In this document: in pieces, positions 50,301 through 62,300 of the stretch
How the letters are laid out: each line of letters begins with the position of its first letter
How positions within the stretch are numbered: the first letter of the stretch is position 1
Assembly (NCBI GenBank): GCA_020746105.1
Contig: CM036632.1
Span: forward strand, 992,001-1,056,000
Reading direction: 5' to 3'
From: Trogon surrucura
Taxonomy: Eukaryota > Chordata > Aves > Trogoniformes > Trogonidae
Length of the DNA stretch: 64,000 bases
Notes under the pieces: generated by a model
What the model saw: the letters and a program-made list of their open reading frames with translations, nothing else
The model's database searches: none
What the model was told of the DNA's origin: nothing
Position numbers and translations under genes: made by a program

Positions 50301-52312
50301 GGGGCTGGCGAGAGCCCACCCGCGTCTTCCTTTGCGAATTGTCATTCCCAAAGCCAGCAGCTTTAGCACCCCATACAAGTCAGCAGTGAGCTGACAGCTA
50401 TTATTTTAGGAGTCTCCATATGGACCCATCGCAGCATCTTGCAGCTCTTATTTAGGGCACAGACGTACTGTGAGCCGACGGCTGTTCTCAGCCCCACCAG
50501 GTCCGTCGAACGACGGAGCATTTCCCAGCCGGCTCCAGAGAGAGCTCTGGACCCCGCGCGCCCCATTTGTTAAATGCAAGTGGCCACAAAACAAAAAGAT
50601 GGGGGGAAAAAAAAAACCACTGCCCAAGAGCGTATGTCCCAAAAACACACTCAAGGAATGAGTTTCTTTAGAGGGTGGTCGGCAGCGCTGTCGGATCAGC
50701 CACCTTATTTTGAACCCCGAGTGCTGACGTACCGCTGCTTACTCACATGATTTTCCTCTTGCTTTTTAAAGAAGTGCTCTTGTTTCGCTCTGACACGGTG
50801 GAAGAAAAATTACAGCCAAGCAGGCGGCGATAAGGGAGGAACTTGCGGCAGAGCTGCAGAGCCTGAAGCGCCCGGCCGCCGGGGCACCCGATGGAGGAAT
50901 GAGATAAGTTGCTGTGCCCCACAGCGAGGAAGCAGCCCGACAGCCTGGTCCTAGGGGGGATGCAGGGCCACCTCTCCACCCTCATCGGAAGAGGTTCGCT
51001 GCCTTCAAACCCCCACAGCCTGAGGAAAAAGTCTACAAAAGTGCAAAGTGATGAAACTCAACGCGTTGCTTGCACATGGGGAATGACAGAGGGGCTGCAG
51101 CCTCACAGCCTGGGCATGGGGAAGATGATGTAGGACACCATGAAGCCTACAAAATCCTAGTTGGCATCGCAGGGATGAGGACGAGCTGCTCCGCCTCTCC
51201 CAGGAGCAGAGCTAGAGACCGTCAAACGAAGGCGGCAACAGCGAGGGCAAAAGCAAGCAAAGAGAGGGTGGGCGATCAGGATGTGGGAGATGCGAGCACG
51301 GCGCTTGTGCAGGTTTCTCCCCGGAGCCCTGGGCCACGGGAGCTGCAGAGTCACGGCACAAGCAGCACCGAGCCACCAAAACACAAGCGTTACGGCGAGA
51401 AATTCATTTAGGTGGCTCCGGAGCGGAGCATCTCAAAGGCAACTAGCAGGTAGCCGCTGGGTTCGGTATTCCTTTACAAGAATCGCAGGCTTATAATTTC
51501 TGCAATTAGAAAGGGAGTTCTTCTTCTGTGGATCTAAAATAGAAGTTTTTGTCACAAATTACTAGCTTTCACTCCCCTCAAACCTGAGCTTAAACCAAAA
51601 CTTAAATGGAAATTTACAGGAGAATGAGAAAGTGAGTCAGTCTGCCCTTCCCAACAGTCGTTTATTTTCATCCTTTTGGACTCAGTTAATAGTAACACCA
51701 GAGAAATTAAGTTTCTTCCAAATTTACAAAACCCAGATCGGGGGAGGCGGTTTTGGAAAGCAGCTCCGCCGTGCCGCGGACCATCGGCTGCATCAGGGAT
51801 GCCGAGACTTGGCTCCTGTTCCCGTCCGGGGGCAGGGACGGCTCCCCCCCGCGTCCCACCCCACAAGACCTGCTCTCCCCAGCAGTGACAGGTACGGGCA
51901 GCGCATTCTGACACGGCGCCGTTATCCCATTTTTCCTACCCAAGCAAGCGAGCAACTCTCACACCAGCTTAGGGAAATGGCAAAAACCAACCTAAAAGAT
52001 AAGCCACTTGGCCCAGTAATTTGCTATTTGGCCAAAGCACAGCCAGGTGGAGGCAGAAGGAACATTGTCTCCTGAAGCGCAGCCAGAACACCTGGGGATT
52101 CCTCATGTGCATTTGGGAAAAGAACAGCCACCGCTTGCAGCGAAGCCTTGGGTCAAAACCAACCAGTCCTCCAGCGATGCAGCGCCAGAAGATCCAGGCA
52201 GAAAACCTCCCCTGCGAGCTGAGGAGCTGCTCACTGGGAAAACCAGCCCCAGGTTCTCCACACCCATCTGAGCAGCGGGGTCCGGGGCAGACTGCAAGCC
52301 CAGTGGGGATAT

Positions 52313-52612
52313 AGAATCATTGAACAGGTTTTGGTTGGAAGAGACTTTCGAGATTATCGAGTTCAACCTTTTCCTAGCCCTATGAACCCCGTTAACCCAT
52401 GTTCCTCAGCACAACATCCACCCATCTCTGAAACTCCTCCAGGGATGGTGACAACCCTCTCCCTGGGCAGGCTGTTCCAATGCCTGACAACCCTCTCAGT
52501 AAAGAAATTCTCCCTGATATCCAACCTGAAATCTCCCCTGGTGCAATTTAAATCCATTTTCCCTAGTCCTACCACTCGCCGCTAGGGAGACAGAGCCATT
52601 GGCCTCCAACAC
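52313..52612 (-). mobile_element. CR1 LINE 3' fragment (longest in window)
   Basis: The plus strand begins AGAATCATTGAACAGGTTTT and GGTTGGAAGAGACTTTCGAG. It passes CCTCCAGGGATGGTGAC, CTGGGCAGGCTGTTCCAATG, AAGAAATTCTCCCTGATATC and CCAACCTGAAATCTCCCCTG, and ends near ACTCGCCGCTAGGGAGA. This is the antisense of about 300 bp of CR1 3' sequence, so the copy lies on the minus strand with PRKCB. It is 5'-truncated and carries no intact coding region. Confidence 0.95.
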
Positions 52613-55369
52613 CCAACCTGCCAGAGCGAGCCACTGTCCTCATCTGTTGGGCCACACTGATGCAGAGTCTGGAGCAAGAACCAGCCCACGGAGGTTTGTT
52701 CTCTTTTTTTTTTGTACCCTTTTTCTGTACCCGCAATGCTCAGCATCGCCTTGTGCAAGCTGACAACGCAGGCGGGAACAAAAGTTTCCAGAATGTATTT
52801 CAAAGCGCCTTACTTTCGACCAGCAGCAGAGCTGGGATTCAGAAAACACGCTGCAAAGCTTCCTACCCTGGTACGTGTCTCTTGAGTATTCAGGTCAATA
52901 GAGGGACTGCTGTTAGAGGGGAAAAGAAAAAAATAAAAAATCCTTTTAGGTATATAATAAGGGAGAACTTAATCCTGCTCCAAGGTTGAGAGCGGGAAGC
53001 CATTTGTCACGCAGTATTTGATGACAGCACTTGTCCACAGCCCAGACAAGCACTCGCTGCCCTTACAGCCGAGGGAGAGCTCCAGACAAAGGAATTCAAA
53101 CTCCAAATCGTTTGGCACCAGGGCAGGTATTCATACACTTTCAGAGAAGGAAGAAATTCGAACTATAGTTTGAAGTTATTTTAGAAAACTTCTCTACAAG
53201 GGTTTAGTACTCAACCAAAATGCAAATCACCATCATGGTTTCCTGAGCAAATGAGCTATTGTTACATTTTTTTCCAGTCCAGCAGCATCTTGCTCTGAAG
53301 ATCTAATAGCAGCCCTACTGAGCAGGAGCTAATTAAAGCCTTTCCTCCTGCCAAAACTCCAGACTCAGAGTCTCTAAATGACCCAGTAAGTGAGACTTTT
53401 TCCACCTCGGAAGCCCTAGGAGACTCTAGGTCAGAAGCTTTGCTCTTGCCACCACCGCAGCCGTACATCTGCCATGTTCTCCCCATCAGTGTCTGGGGCA
53501 GAGCGAACACAGACCATCCCCAGCTCCTCTCCCCGCTGCTCCGAGCCATGTGGTGCAAGAGCACGGATCCAAAGACACCTCCTCAATCAGCATCCCATTT
53601 TCTGCAGCTTTTCCTACAAGCTGCGTAAAGGCTCTCCCCCCCCAGCCCTCCACACACACACCCGGGGCATCCTTCAGCCCAGCCCGCGTGCGGTGGCGCG
53701 GAGCAGCCTCGGGCGCCCAGAGACACTCGAAGGACTCAACTGTGAAGCCAGAGCTCCACTATTTCAGCACAAGTTCTCCTCCAGCAGACGCGGTGACACA
53801 GGGCGCAGGCTCTCTTCTCCCATGGGGAGTGGATAGCATCAAGGAGGTGACACGATGGTAGGAGGCTTCTGGGACAGAGACCTGCCGGCCTCCGAAGAGG
53901 ACGGCTCGCAGGACAGGCTGGCAGGCTGTGAGCGCGTAGATACGGATGTCGGAGGGAGGGAAAACCCCCAGAAGCAAGCTCTGAAATCAGCTGCCACGAA
54001 GGTCACTTTGTTTTAGGCAGGAGAAGAACTCGCTGCTGTTACAGACCTACAAGCCTCATTTCCAGAAGAGTCTGGCCCTGAGGCATCTCTCCATCAAAGA
54101 CAAACGAGTAAGACAAACTTGGAAGTTAATGGACTGAGCTATTGGAGACGGTCCTTAGACACACGAGCAGACAAATGTGCATCGGTGCAGTTTTACAGCC
54201 GTTCCCGGGGCAGAAAGCTGCAGAATCTCCCGTGGCCGGCTGGAAGGGGGGGACACGGAGGCAGCAGAGATGCTCTGCTCAGGCCTTCTCCCCCTTACAC
54301 ACAGGGAAGCCCCCTCTTGGCAGCCCTACCACTCTCAGGAACTCTCCACTGGCAATGACAGCTATTGCACAAGAGGGCACTCTGAGCAGTGCCCCCAAGA
54401 AGGGAGTTATTCCATTGAACTCTTCAGAAACCACGTGAAGAATTTTAGTCTCTCCCTTAAAGGCTGCCTTCCCAAAGCAGCCCGTAAGGCACCAAAAAAC
54501 AAAGCCAGCGACAAAGCTCATCTCCATCATGGCAACGTGGCAAAGGCTGCTCCACAGCAAAGCCTGTGTCAAGCTCTGGAGAGTCTATAAATAACCATTT
54601 GGGGGATTATTTCAAGCTGTGCATAAATCTTCCATCGGAACGGGAAAGGTGACAACACATTGACTTAATCCTGAGCGACTACTGGGGTCGGAGGGGCTCC
54701 GGCACCGAGGCTGAAAGCAGCAAAGCGCCGCAGAAACCGCGCTGCCGCGACACGGCTGCACCTTCTGCTGCTCGGGGACAGGGGGACGGTGCATCTGTCT
54801 CTGAGATCAGGGACGCAGGTCACACTGTTTTTATCACTTTAGCAATTTTTCTTCTCTTGGCTGCTCTAAGTTAACGGCAAGTTAAGGAGTATTTCCAAGT
54901 ATTTTTCCTAAGCCAGGCTAAGGTCGAAGTATTTAGTGCAATGAATGCAAAGAAAGAAAAACATCTAGAAACTAATTACTCAGCCACCCAGGGTAGGCAC
55001 AATGTTAACAATCTTGACAAGTGCCATCGTTTTGCTGACGAGGCAAGTGTTACCGGTCCCCGCGCCGAGGAAGACCCGAGATGCAAAGATCTCTGAATCA
55101 GCCTCTCTGCCAACCCTTGCGCTGATCAAGGCAACAGATCTGGAAGACACGGTAAATAATGACTTTGCACTGCGTCAGGAGCTAATCCACTCAGTGATGC
55201 AAATGGAATTCGTGGGCCACTTCCCCCTCACTCCAGCTTCTCACTGATATTATAAAACAATCTCCGTACCGACTCCTGACTTCATAGCTATGTCACTGAG
55301 CAAAGTTGCTTGAAGCCATTCAGGAGAGCCAAGACGACTTTCTACTCCTCTTCACAACCTCACTTTCTC

Positions 55370-55545
55370 ATTCTTCTGCTATAATTGGAAGTCATGAAAA
55401 TGCATTTGTTCATGTGCTAAGAGCGTCAACTATTAAATGTGCTCGCTTTTCAGACCGTCAGAATAAAGGTATTTAGCTGTTCTCTCCAAAGGTGAAGCTA
55501 TTACTGTTGCATCATTTCGCATAGCAACAGAAGACGGGGAGGAAT
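55370..55545. other. AT-rich unique island, candidate regulatory element
   Basis: Low-GC, non-repetitive sequence with cores such as GAAAATGCATTTGTTCATG and TCAACTATTAAATGTGC stands out from GC-rich flanks. I infer possible conserved non-coding function. There is no direct evidence. Confidence 0.22.
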
Positions 55546-55901
55546 CTACCAGCACGATCGGCGAAAATGCACCAGCGTCGCAGCAGGAGGAAGAAGAGGA
55601 GCGCCTGAAGGCTGAGATTTGGGCATCAATCTTTTTTAGTTCCCCTGCTGCTGACTCAGTACCGAATGTGGGAAGACCAGATCAGAACTGCAGGAGGCTG
55701 AAGTTTTAAAACATGACCCCTGACGGGGAGCAGCGGCGGAGCCATCCCAGCTATCGCCGTCGCCCTCGAGAGCTCGCTGAACCCCCCGCCCTCTGCTCGC
55801 GTCCCCGCTGACGCCGCCTGCGCCAGCAACCACGCGTCCTGCTCGAGCCCAGCTGCTCCCCAGACCTCCCTGCAGAGCCACAGATTGCTTCCCTACTTCC
55901 C

Positions 55902-55937
55902 AAAAAAAAAAAAAAAAAAATTCACCTTTTTTTTTTT
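55902..55937. repeat. A19-TTCACC-T11 inverted homopolymer pair
   Basis: Nineteen A are followed, six bases later, by eleven T, so the arms can pair as an A-T hairpin. It is likely unstable in replication and sequencing. Confidence 0.9.
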
Positions 55938-58900
55938 AATCCTGCATGGAGCTAGAAAAATTTTTCTTGCTCGGAAGATTGCTCTGAGGAGCGAGCGCTC
56001 CCACCCGAAGAGGAAATCTCACACACAGTAGACTGGCTCTCTGGAAAAACACAGATTTAACTGAATGCAAAAGAGTCAGTTTAAGGGGAGCTGTACCATA
56101 ACAAGTCTCAGGTTTGCAAGCCCAGTAACTTGCGTCTACTGGAGCCCGTTAATATTGGGCCTTTTGGCAGGCATTGCCTGTCCAGCTAGGATTAGCAGTG
56201 AGTATATTCTGCTTGTCATATTTAAACAAGATGTACAAATCTGGCACAAATGCAAGACCAAATATGGAAGCAACTTATTTAAGCCAACAAGATGTAAGTC
56301 AAATGCCTTTAGATACCCAGCGATCAATGCGCTTCAGCTGGGCAGGAAGACCTGTGCTCCTGAGCTAGAAAAGTTAAATACTGAAAGCAAGAGGGTGATG
56401 AGGCTACAGGTGTTCCCCCCCAACATTTGCTGATTTAAGCATCATGCTAGAACTGTCCTGCTGGGGTTTTGGTTTGTTTTCTTTTTCTCACATGATAGGA
56501 AGAGCAGGGCAGCTATAAGCAGCTCTGAAAGTTAGCCCAAATAAATTAAAAAAAAAGGCAAAAAAAAAAAAAGCAAACAGCTTGAGCATAGCCACAACTG
56601 CACCTCAGGTCAGCTCTGAGCCACAAAGAGCTGGCCAGCCAGGATGCTCAGTCCCCGAGCGCGCACGCCGTCCCCACCAGCATCCCCCCGGCAGAGACAC
56701 TCCGCAGGCAGCTCAGGCGCGCCGGAGAAGCAGCAAGGGAAGGTATCACAACTTCATCTAAACAGCATTTATCAGCACCTAACAGCAGAGCAACGATTGC
56801 CACAGCCCAGCTCTGCCCAGCCTTGGACAGCTTCCAGCACGAGAGGCGCTTCGTAAACAAGAAGAGAAGGTAACTGGCTTCCAGTAACCTCTTCGCAGGA
56901 AGATGACAGCGGGTCCTATTCCCCTTCCTGCACCCAACCCTGTTCCAGCTGAAGCACAAGTGACAGGGCTGCAGGGAACCCTGCAAGGGATTTTTCAGGC
57001 TGTGGACCAGCCCCCGCCCCAGCAGATGATGCCCCTCGCTGCCCACACACGCCGAGCGGCGCCCGGCTTCACCCGCGCGAGCAGAGCTGTCGTGTTTCGT
57101 GAGACGCATTTTCTTTGACAGGGAACCAGGATCAGCTGTCGGAAGCGATGGGGAGGGCATACAGGGGAACCCTGAAAGGACTCGTCATCCTTCCTCCCAT
57201 ATCAATGAACAGCTAAATAACCCTGAACAGGAGAAATAGAAAAAAAAAACTTAAAAATACTGCTGCTTGCGAGTTGTTCTTTTAATTATACAGAATTCAG
57301 GTGGCCCACTCATAAGGAGAACATTTTAAATTATTTTTCCAGTGAAGGCTGGCCTGAGAAAAGGACCAACAAATCACTCGCAGCCTATATTAAGGCAAGG
57401 AAAGCAGAGCAGGGTGGTGCCAGCACACCCGGCCGTGAGCTGCGGAGACGGGTCCCCCTCTCCTCGGGGCACAGCCTGTGCCAGCCCCCGCAGCCGCAGC
57501 AACCCCCCAGCACTCCCCACGGAAAGGGAGGTGTTTGCTCACTCTCCTTTCTCCTCACCAGCTACAAACCCACAGAACTGTTTCTCAGGGGGCAGCAGCT
57601 GGTTTGGGAGGCAACGGCTTCCACCCATCACTGCGCACAGAAGAGCCAAACGAGCGACCTCGAGACAGGAGAAAGCTGCTTGGCCAGAGCCACCCTCGGC
57701 TGTTTCGGCGGAGCCGTGGGCAGGACGTGCCAGGGAGCAAGCGCTTGGGGTCCAGGACAGCACCAGCATCTCCCCCAGTTTAGCCCCCCCCATCCCACTC
57801 AACGGTTACCCCGGGAGCCACGGGCGGTTGCTCAAAGCCATTTGCTGCCCCACAGCCCTCGGTTCCTTGGGATGGGACACACCGAGAGGGAACAGAGTAA
57901 CCCCCAGGGAGAGACCCCACTGTCCCTGCGCCGCAGGAGCCCTTCCCAGCCCAGCGAAGCGAGCCAAGCGCTCGGCCACTTCTGTCCTCGCTCAGCATCG
58001 GGCGCGAGTCGCGGCAGCTCGGGGCTGGGAACGCTGCCTTCCCGGGAAGTCACGGCCAGCACAGCCGCTTCTGGGAATTGCTTCTGCTTAATACAACACA
58101 TTTGGCTGTCACCGAGCGCCACACAACCGGAGCTTTCTTCCTGTCTTCCCCCATCCCTCCTCCTGTGGCTTTTGTGGAAAAACTGACTTCTTGGCGACGG
58201 TTGCTCCAGGACGGGGCCAGCCGGGGTCACGTCTCTCCCATAAAAGCCCCTGTGCTTGGGAAACACCCCCCAACACCAGCCCCGATGGGCTGAAAAGCTC
58301 TGGGCAGATTTTCACCTTTATCCGCTGGGTCACTGTCTGGAGGACTACATCATTTGCTGCTTTGTCTCCTGCAGCATCATTTGAAAAGCCTGGAAGGTCT
58401 CTGGGGCACTTGGCACTCTCTCTGCTCCCTCCTGCCCAGCTCTCAGCGGCGGCGTGTGCCATCGGCCATCGGCAGAGCGAGGGGGATTTGTGCTGGCACC
58501 GCACGAGGCGACATCACGACGTGGCGACGGAAACCCAAGGCTGCGCCCAGGATCCCCGCACAAGGACTCCTGCTCTTCTGATTCTTTCTGTTGCCTTTTT
58601 CAGAGGACTTGCTCTTATCAATCCGTCTTGGGTTGCAGTCCTTGAAGAACGCGAGGAACACGCTGCCCAAAAGACCTACGGTTACCCCTCTCCTACAGGG
58701 AGCTTGTTACTCACCTTTTCTAAATGGCTCCAATTTACGGACTTTCAGAAAAAATGATTCATGAAGCCTTGACAGAGGAATTAATCGCACGGTGCTGCAA
58801 ACGCCCTCCACCGCTGCTCCGCGCCGTCCTTCGCGCCAGAGCCTCACCACACGCATAACAAGGCGACCAGCCCACGGGCGGACTCCGGCAGCTCCAGAGC

Positions 58901-60409
58901 TCTGCTTGTGTTAATGTACAGCACTAATCCTCTGCACAGCTGGCCTCTGCGGGGAAAATCCACCCCAACAGCTCTCTTGGGCAAAATCCCATCCCACCCG
59001 CCATCACCAGCATCCCTTCTCAGACCAGGGGAGGGCACTTTGAATGTTCTCCTTCCGACTGCACGCTCCGTAATGACGTGTTCCAGGCAGTTCTGCCCTG
59101 GACTAAATTACGGGCACGGCTAGAAGTTAATTTCTTAGTCACTGGCATCACGCAACTTATTTGCTGATAAAACCAAAGGGAGACTGGATGGCATTGACGA
59201 ACGTTTCGAGCATTTTTAGATTTCTGTCTTTTCAAGCGCAGTCAGAAGAATGAGAAGCTGCGCTTGCTGGCTGGGAGCGAAGCAGCCCACCAGCAACTCC
59301 TCTAGTCCGAGTTTCTAGGCAAAATCCTCATGAGTTAGAATTCACACCAAGTTTGGAGAGGAGGGAGATTCAAGCCCACCTCCTGTTCTACGCCAGGGAT
59401 CAGACCCTTGAGGTCTTGCTCTGTCTTGCAGCCCCCAGCCCCTCCTGCTGGCACCGAGACAGGTGAACGCCCGCCCACGATGTCCTGCGGGCGCAAGGAT
59501 GCCCCACACACCCTTCCCGGAGCCCGCGTGCTGCAGGAATTCGTAGATCACGTGCACGTGAGCTAGCAGACGAACAGAAACGCCGGTTCCGTTTGCCAAG
59601 AAGTCTCCTTAGAGACAGACCAGGCACTAAATTCCCTCGCAAGACTCAATACTCGGAGAACAATCATGGCAGAGGCTCGTATACCAGGGTGGTTTAAACT
59701 CAGCAGCAGAGCCACAGCTGAGGGACACCAGCCAGGTGTGATGCCACCTCCCGCCACCCAAACACCCCCCCGGGGCCAGCTCCGAGACCCTCTGCCCAGC
59801 CTCTTATCCTGACACTGGCCAGTGACAGATGCTCCGGGAAGGAAACAGAGCACCTCATTATCAAAGGCTGCCATCATTTTAGAATGACAGCTATCTCGGG
59901 AGATAAGAAAAAAATCTCCCATGTTAACTGCAAAGGGGGAGGGAAAAGAGAAACCGCTTCCACTGAGAAACTCCAGTGAACCCTCCCGCGCTGTGAGCAG
60001 GCACTAGCAGGGCTCAACAGACCAAGTGATTCTTATTGAACCTGATGGCCACCAACAGGCTTCTGCAGGTCCAGATTTCCACCCAACACGGATCTGCTCC
60101 CCCGGCTGCTCTGCGGAGCCGCAGGTACCCACGGCAGGATCAGGGCAACCAGCTCCGGCTCCAGAACCAGGCTTCAGCCAAGACGCGAAGGGGCACGTCT
60201 TCCCATTTTCCCCTGTCAGCTCTGGTTTTACTCAGAGTTCTGCGGAACCACAGACCATCTGGTGTGGCACAGGGGGACCAGACCAGCTTCCCCTTTCTGT
60301 TTCTACCTGCTCCAAGGCGCTGCCCCAGCGGCTCCCACGGCCGAGCCTCCGCAGGCAAGGTATCGAGGGTTGTATCGCCGCTGCAAGGCGCACAAAAAAA
60401 AAAAAAAAC

Positions 60410-60660
60410 CCCTCCAAAATTATGTTTCCGATTTCTGCAGCATTATATAATTAGCATCGTTTGTGTTGCAAAAGTAATTGCAGAAACATTTTTAATTAGT
60501 CTATTTGAACGCTAACGTTCCTCCAGTGTGCATAATCTGTTGACACGAAATTACTGGGTTTGAGGCAACTCCGAAATGATTGGAGTTTGTTTTTGCTTTT
60601 GTTTCTCACTTGCTTAATACAGTCAATAAAAGCACGCACTGAATGCCTGCGTGGAGTTAA
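60410..60660. other. AT-rich unique island, candidate regulatory element
   Basis: About 250 bp of AT-rich complex sequence has several TAAT cores (TATAATTAGC, TTTTTAATTAGTC) and TTGCAAAAGTAATTGC. It is flanked on both sides by A-runs (60390-60406 and 60881-60925). Conservation is the natural inference, but I cannot test it here. Confidence 0.25.
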
Positions 60661-60880
60661 TGGCGACAAACCAAAACCCGTCGCAGCAGCAGCAGCACGA
60701 GCTGCACTTGGGACCGGAGCAGCGACGGGTTTCGCTTCCGTCTGGTGGGCAGCGAAGGGGTGGGGGAAGGAAGGGTGGGTGTCGGAGGCAGATAGCACCA
60801 CAGAAACACTTGCTTGAAAAAAGGTAGGGCCTGTCTGACATTTTCCAGCTTCTCCGTTTTGGTATCAAAGGTTGAATTGT

Positions 60881-60925
60881 AAAAAAAAAAAAAAACCAAA
60901 AAAAAAAACACACCCACAAAAAACC
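60881..60925. repeat. A-rich low-complexity tract
   Basis: Two A runs of 14 and 11 are separated by CC and followed by CACACCCAC and another A run. No element is attached that I recognise. Confidence 0.8.
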
Positions 60926-62149
60926 CCATGCAAAACAAAACAAGAGCACTGGATTTGGAGGATGAGAAGAAAACCTGGAAGAAAGAAATAGATTTGGTAT
61001 GAAGTTTGGAAGGAGATTAAATCGGAAGAGAATCTCTGCTTAGTGAGTCATAACCAGGGATAGGAAGGAAACATTTTCCCAGAAAAGTTACTGCATGAGA
61101 TCTAAGCATCCATCGCTGAACGATGCTTTCTCCCCACCCCTCCTTCTCTTCAGGAATCAAGACTCTTCTTTCCAAGATCTCCTCTACTTTGTACACGTGA
61201 AAGCAGGAACAGATGCAGCTTTATTTTTTGCTCCTAAGTGAGAATCACGTTACAGGGCTCCTCACCTCTATGTGAGCACCTCTTCCCATGCTCCTCTCAA
61301 GGGGGGAGTCCAGTTCAGAAGATGTGACGGCAAACCCAGCTCTCACTGAGCTACCCCCCTCCCCAAAAAAAAAAACCCTCCAATGCAGCTGGTGCCCTGA
61401 TCCACAGAGGGACCGAGAGCTGCCTGAGCACCAGGGGAAAGATGCCCCAAGGAGGGAACACGAGCAGAAAAGACAGAGAGAGAGCTGCCAATTCCCAGAA
61501 GCGGCACATTCTGAGAATGAGACCAAGAATTTTCTCTAGGCAGCTTTCAAACCAGTTCCCTTTCCTTCCCCATCCTCAGGACACTTTTTCAGAGAACTGA
61601 GACAGCAAAGCCATTGGCTGTCACTGAGCCACACACCGTTCCCTCACCAAGAGAGCCTGCCCAGCACCCTGTGCTTGCTCCCTCCTCACCTACTCCCTGG
61701 TGACGACGGTATCGGGCAGGTGGATCTCAAAACCCGGGACAGGGGAGAACACGTACACCCCTTTGTCTTTGCTGTTTCCGAGTTCACCTGCAAGCTCGCG
61801 TACCTTCCTACTACAACAGACCCTCGCAACCGAGTCAGAAAGACCCTCTGCTGCACAGGCAGCCGTGCACACCGAGCTCATTCCTGGAAGGGTTCGTCTT
61901 CCTGGCAGCTCTGCTCAGCTTGCTGGCAGTTTGTCTTTCCTTCCACAGCACTTCAGCCTTCCAACACCCGCAATATATCGCTGATTCTCCTTAACCTGTG
62001 AGGACCAGCCCCGCTCCTCAGGGCTGTGCAGAGCTCCTGCCACCCAGCACAGACACTCTCCAGCTCTGAAGATGAGGGGTGAGCCCAGGAAGTCTTGAGA
62101 TGGGGACAAGGATAAGAAGGAGATGGTACACAAGGATAAGAAGCAGATT

Positions 62150-62300
62150 AGCAAGCAATTAAGCGGCATTTGTGGTATCCATTAGTATTTCAAGCCACAA
62201 AGAGTCAGTTTCTGCTAACTTCCTGCCAAAAGTCACAAGTAATGAGCTAATTAACAATCTAATTATTGCGAATGCCCTAGAAAGAAATCAGGGCACAGGT
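62150..62300. other. Homeodomain-core cluster in AT-rich island
   Basis: Within 62239-62268 three TAAT-type sites occur in 30 bp (GTAATGAGC, CTAATTAAC, CTAATTATTG). The surroundings are AT-rich and non-repetitive. It resembles a developmental enhancer core, but this is a motif-level inference only. Confidence 0.25.

Noticed and set aside
51020-51180. Possible 5' portion of a CR1 (AAGTGCAAAGTGATG and CACATGGGGAATGAC)
   Set aside because: Too diverged, with none of the firm 3' landmarks. Not called.
57342-58091. Plus-strand open frame of 249 codons
   Set aside because: Same Ser/Pro/Arg-rich random character, with other open frames overlapping on both strands.
60468-60481. GCAAAAGTAATTGC, similar to a mariner inverted terminal repeat as I remember it
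   Set aside because: Only 14 bp match, no second inverted copy nearby and no transposase remnant. Probably chance in AT-rich sequence. A Dfam search would settle it.
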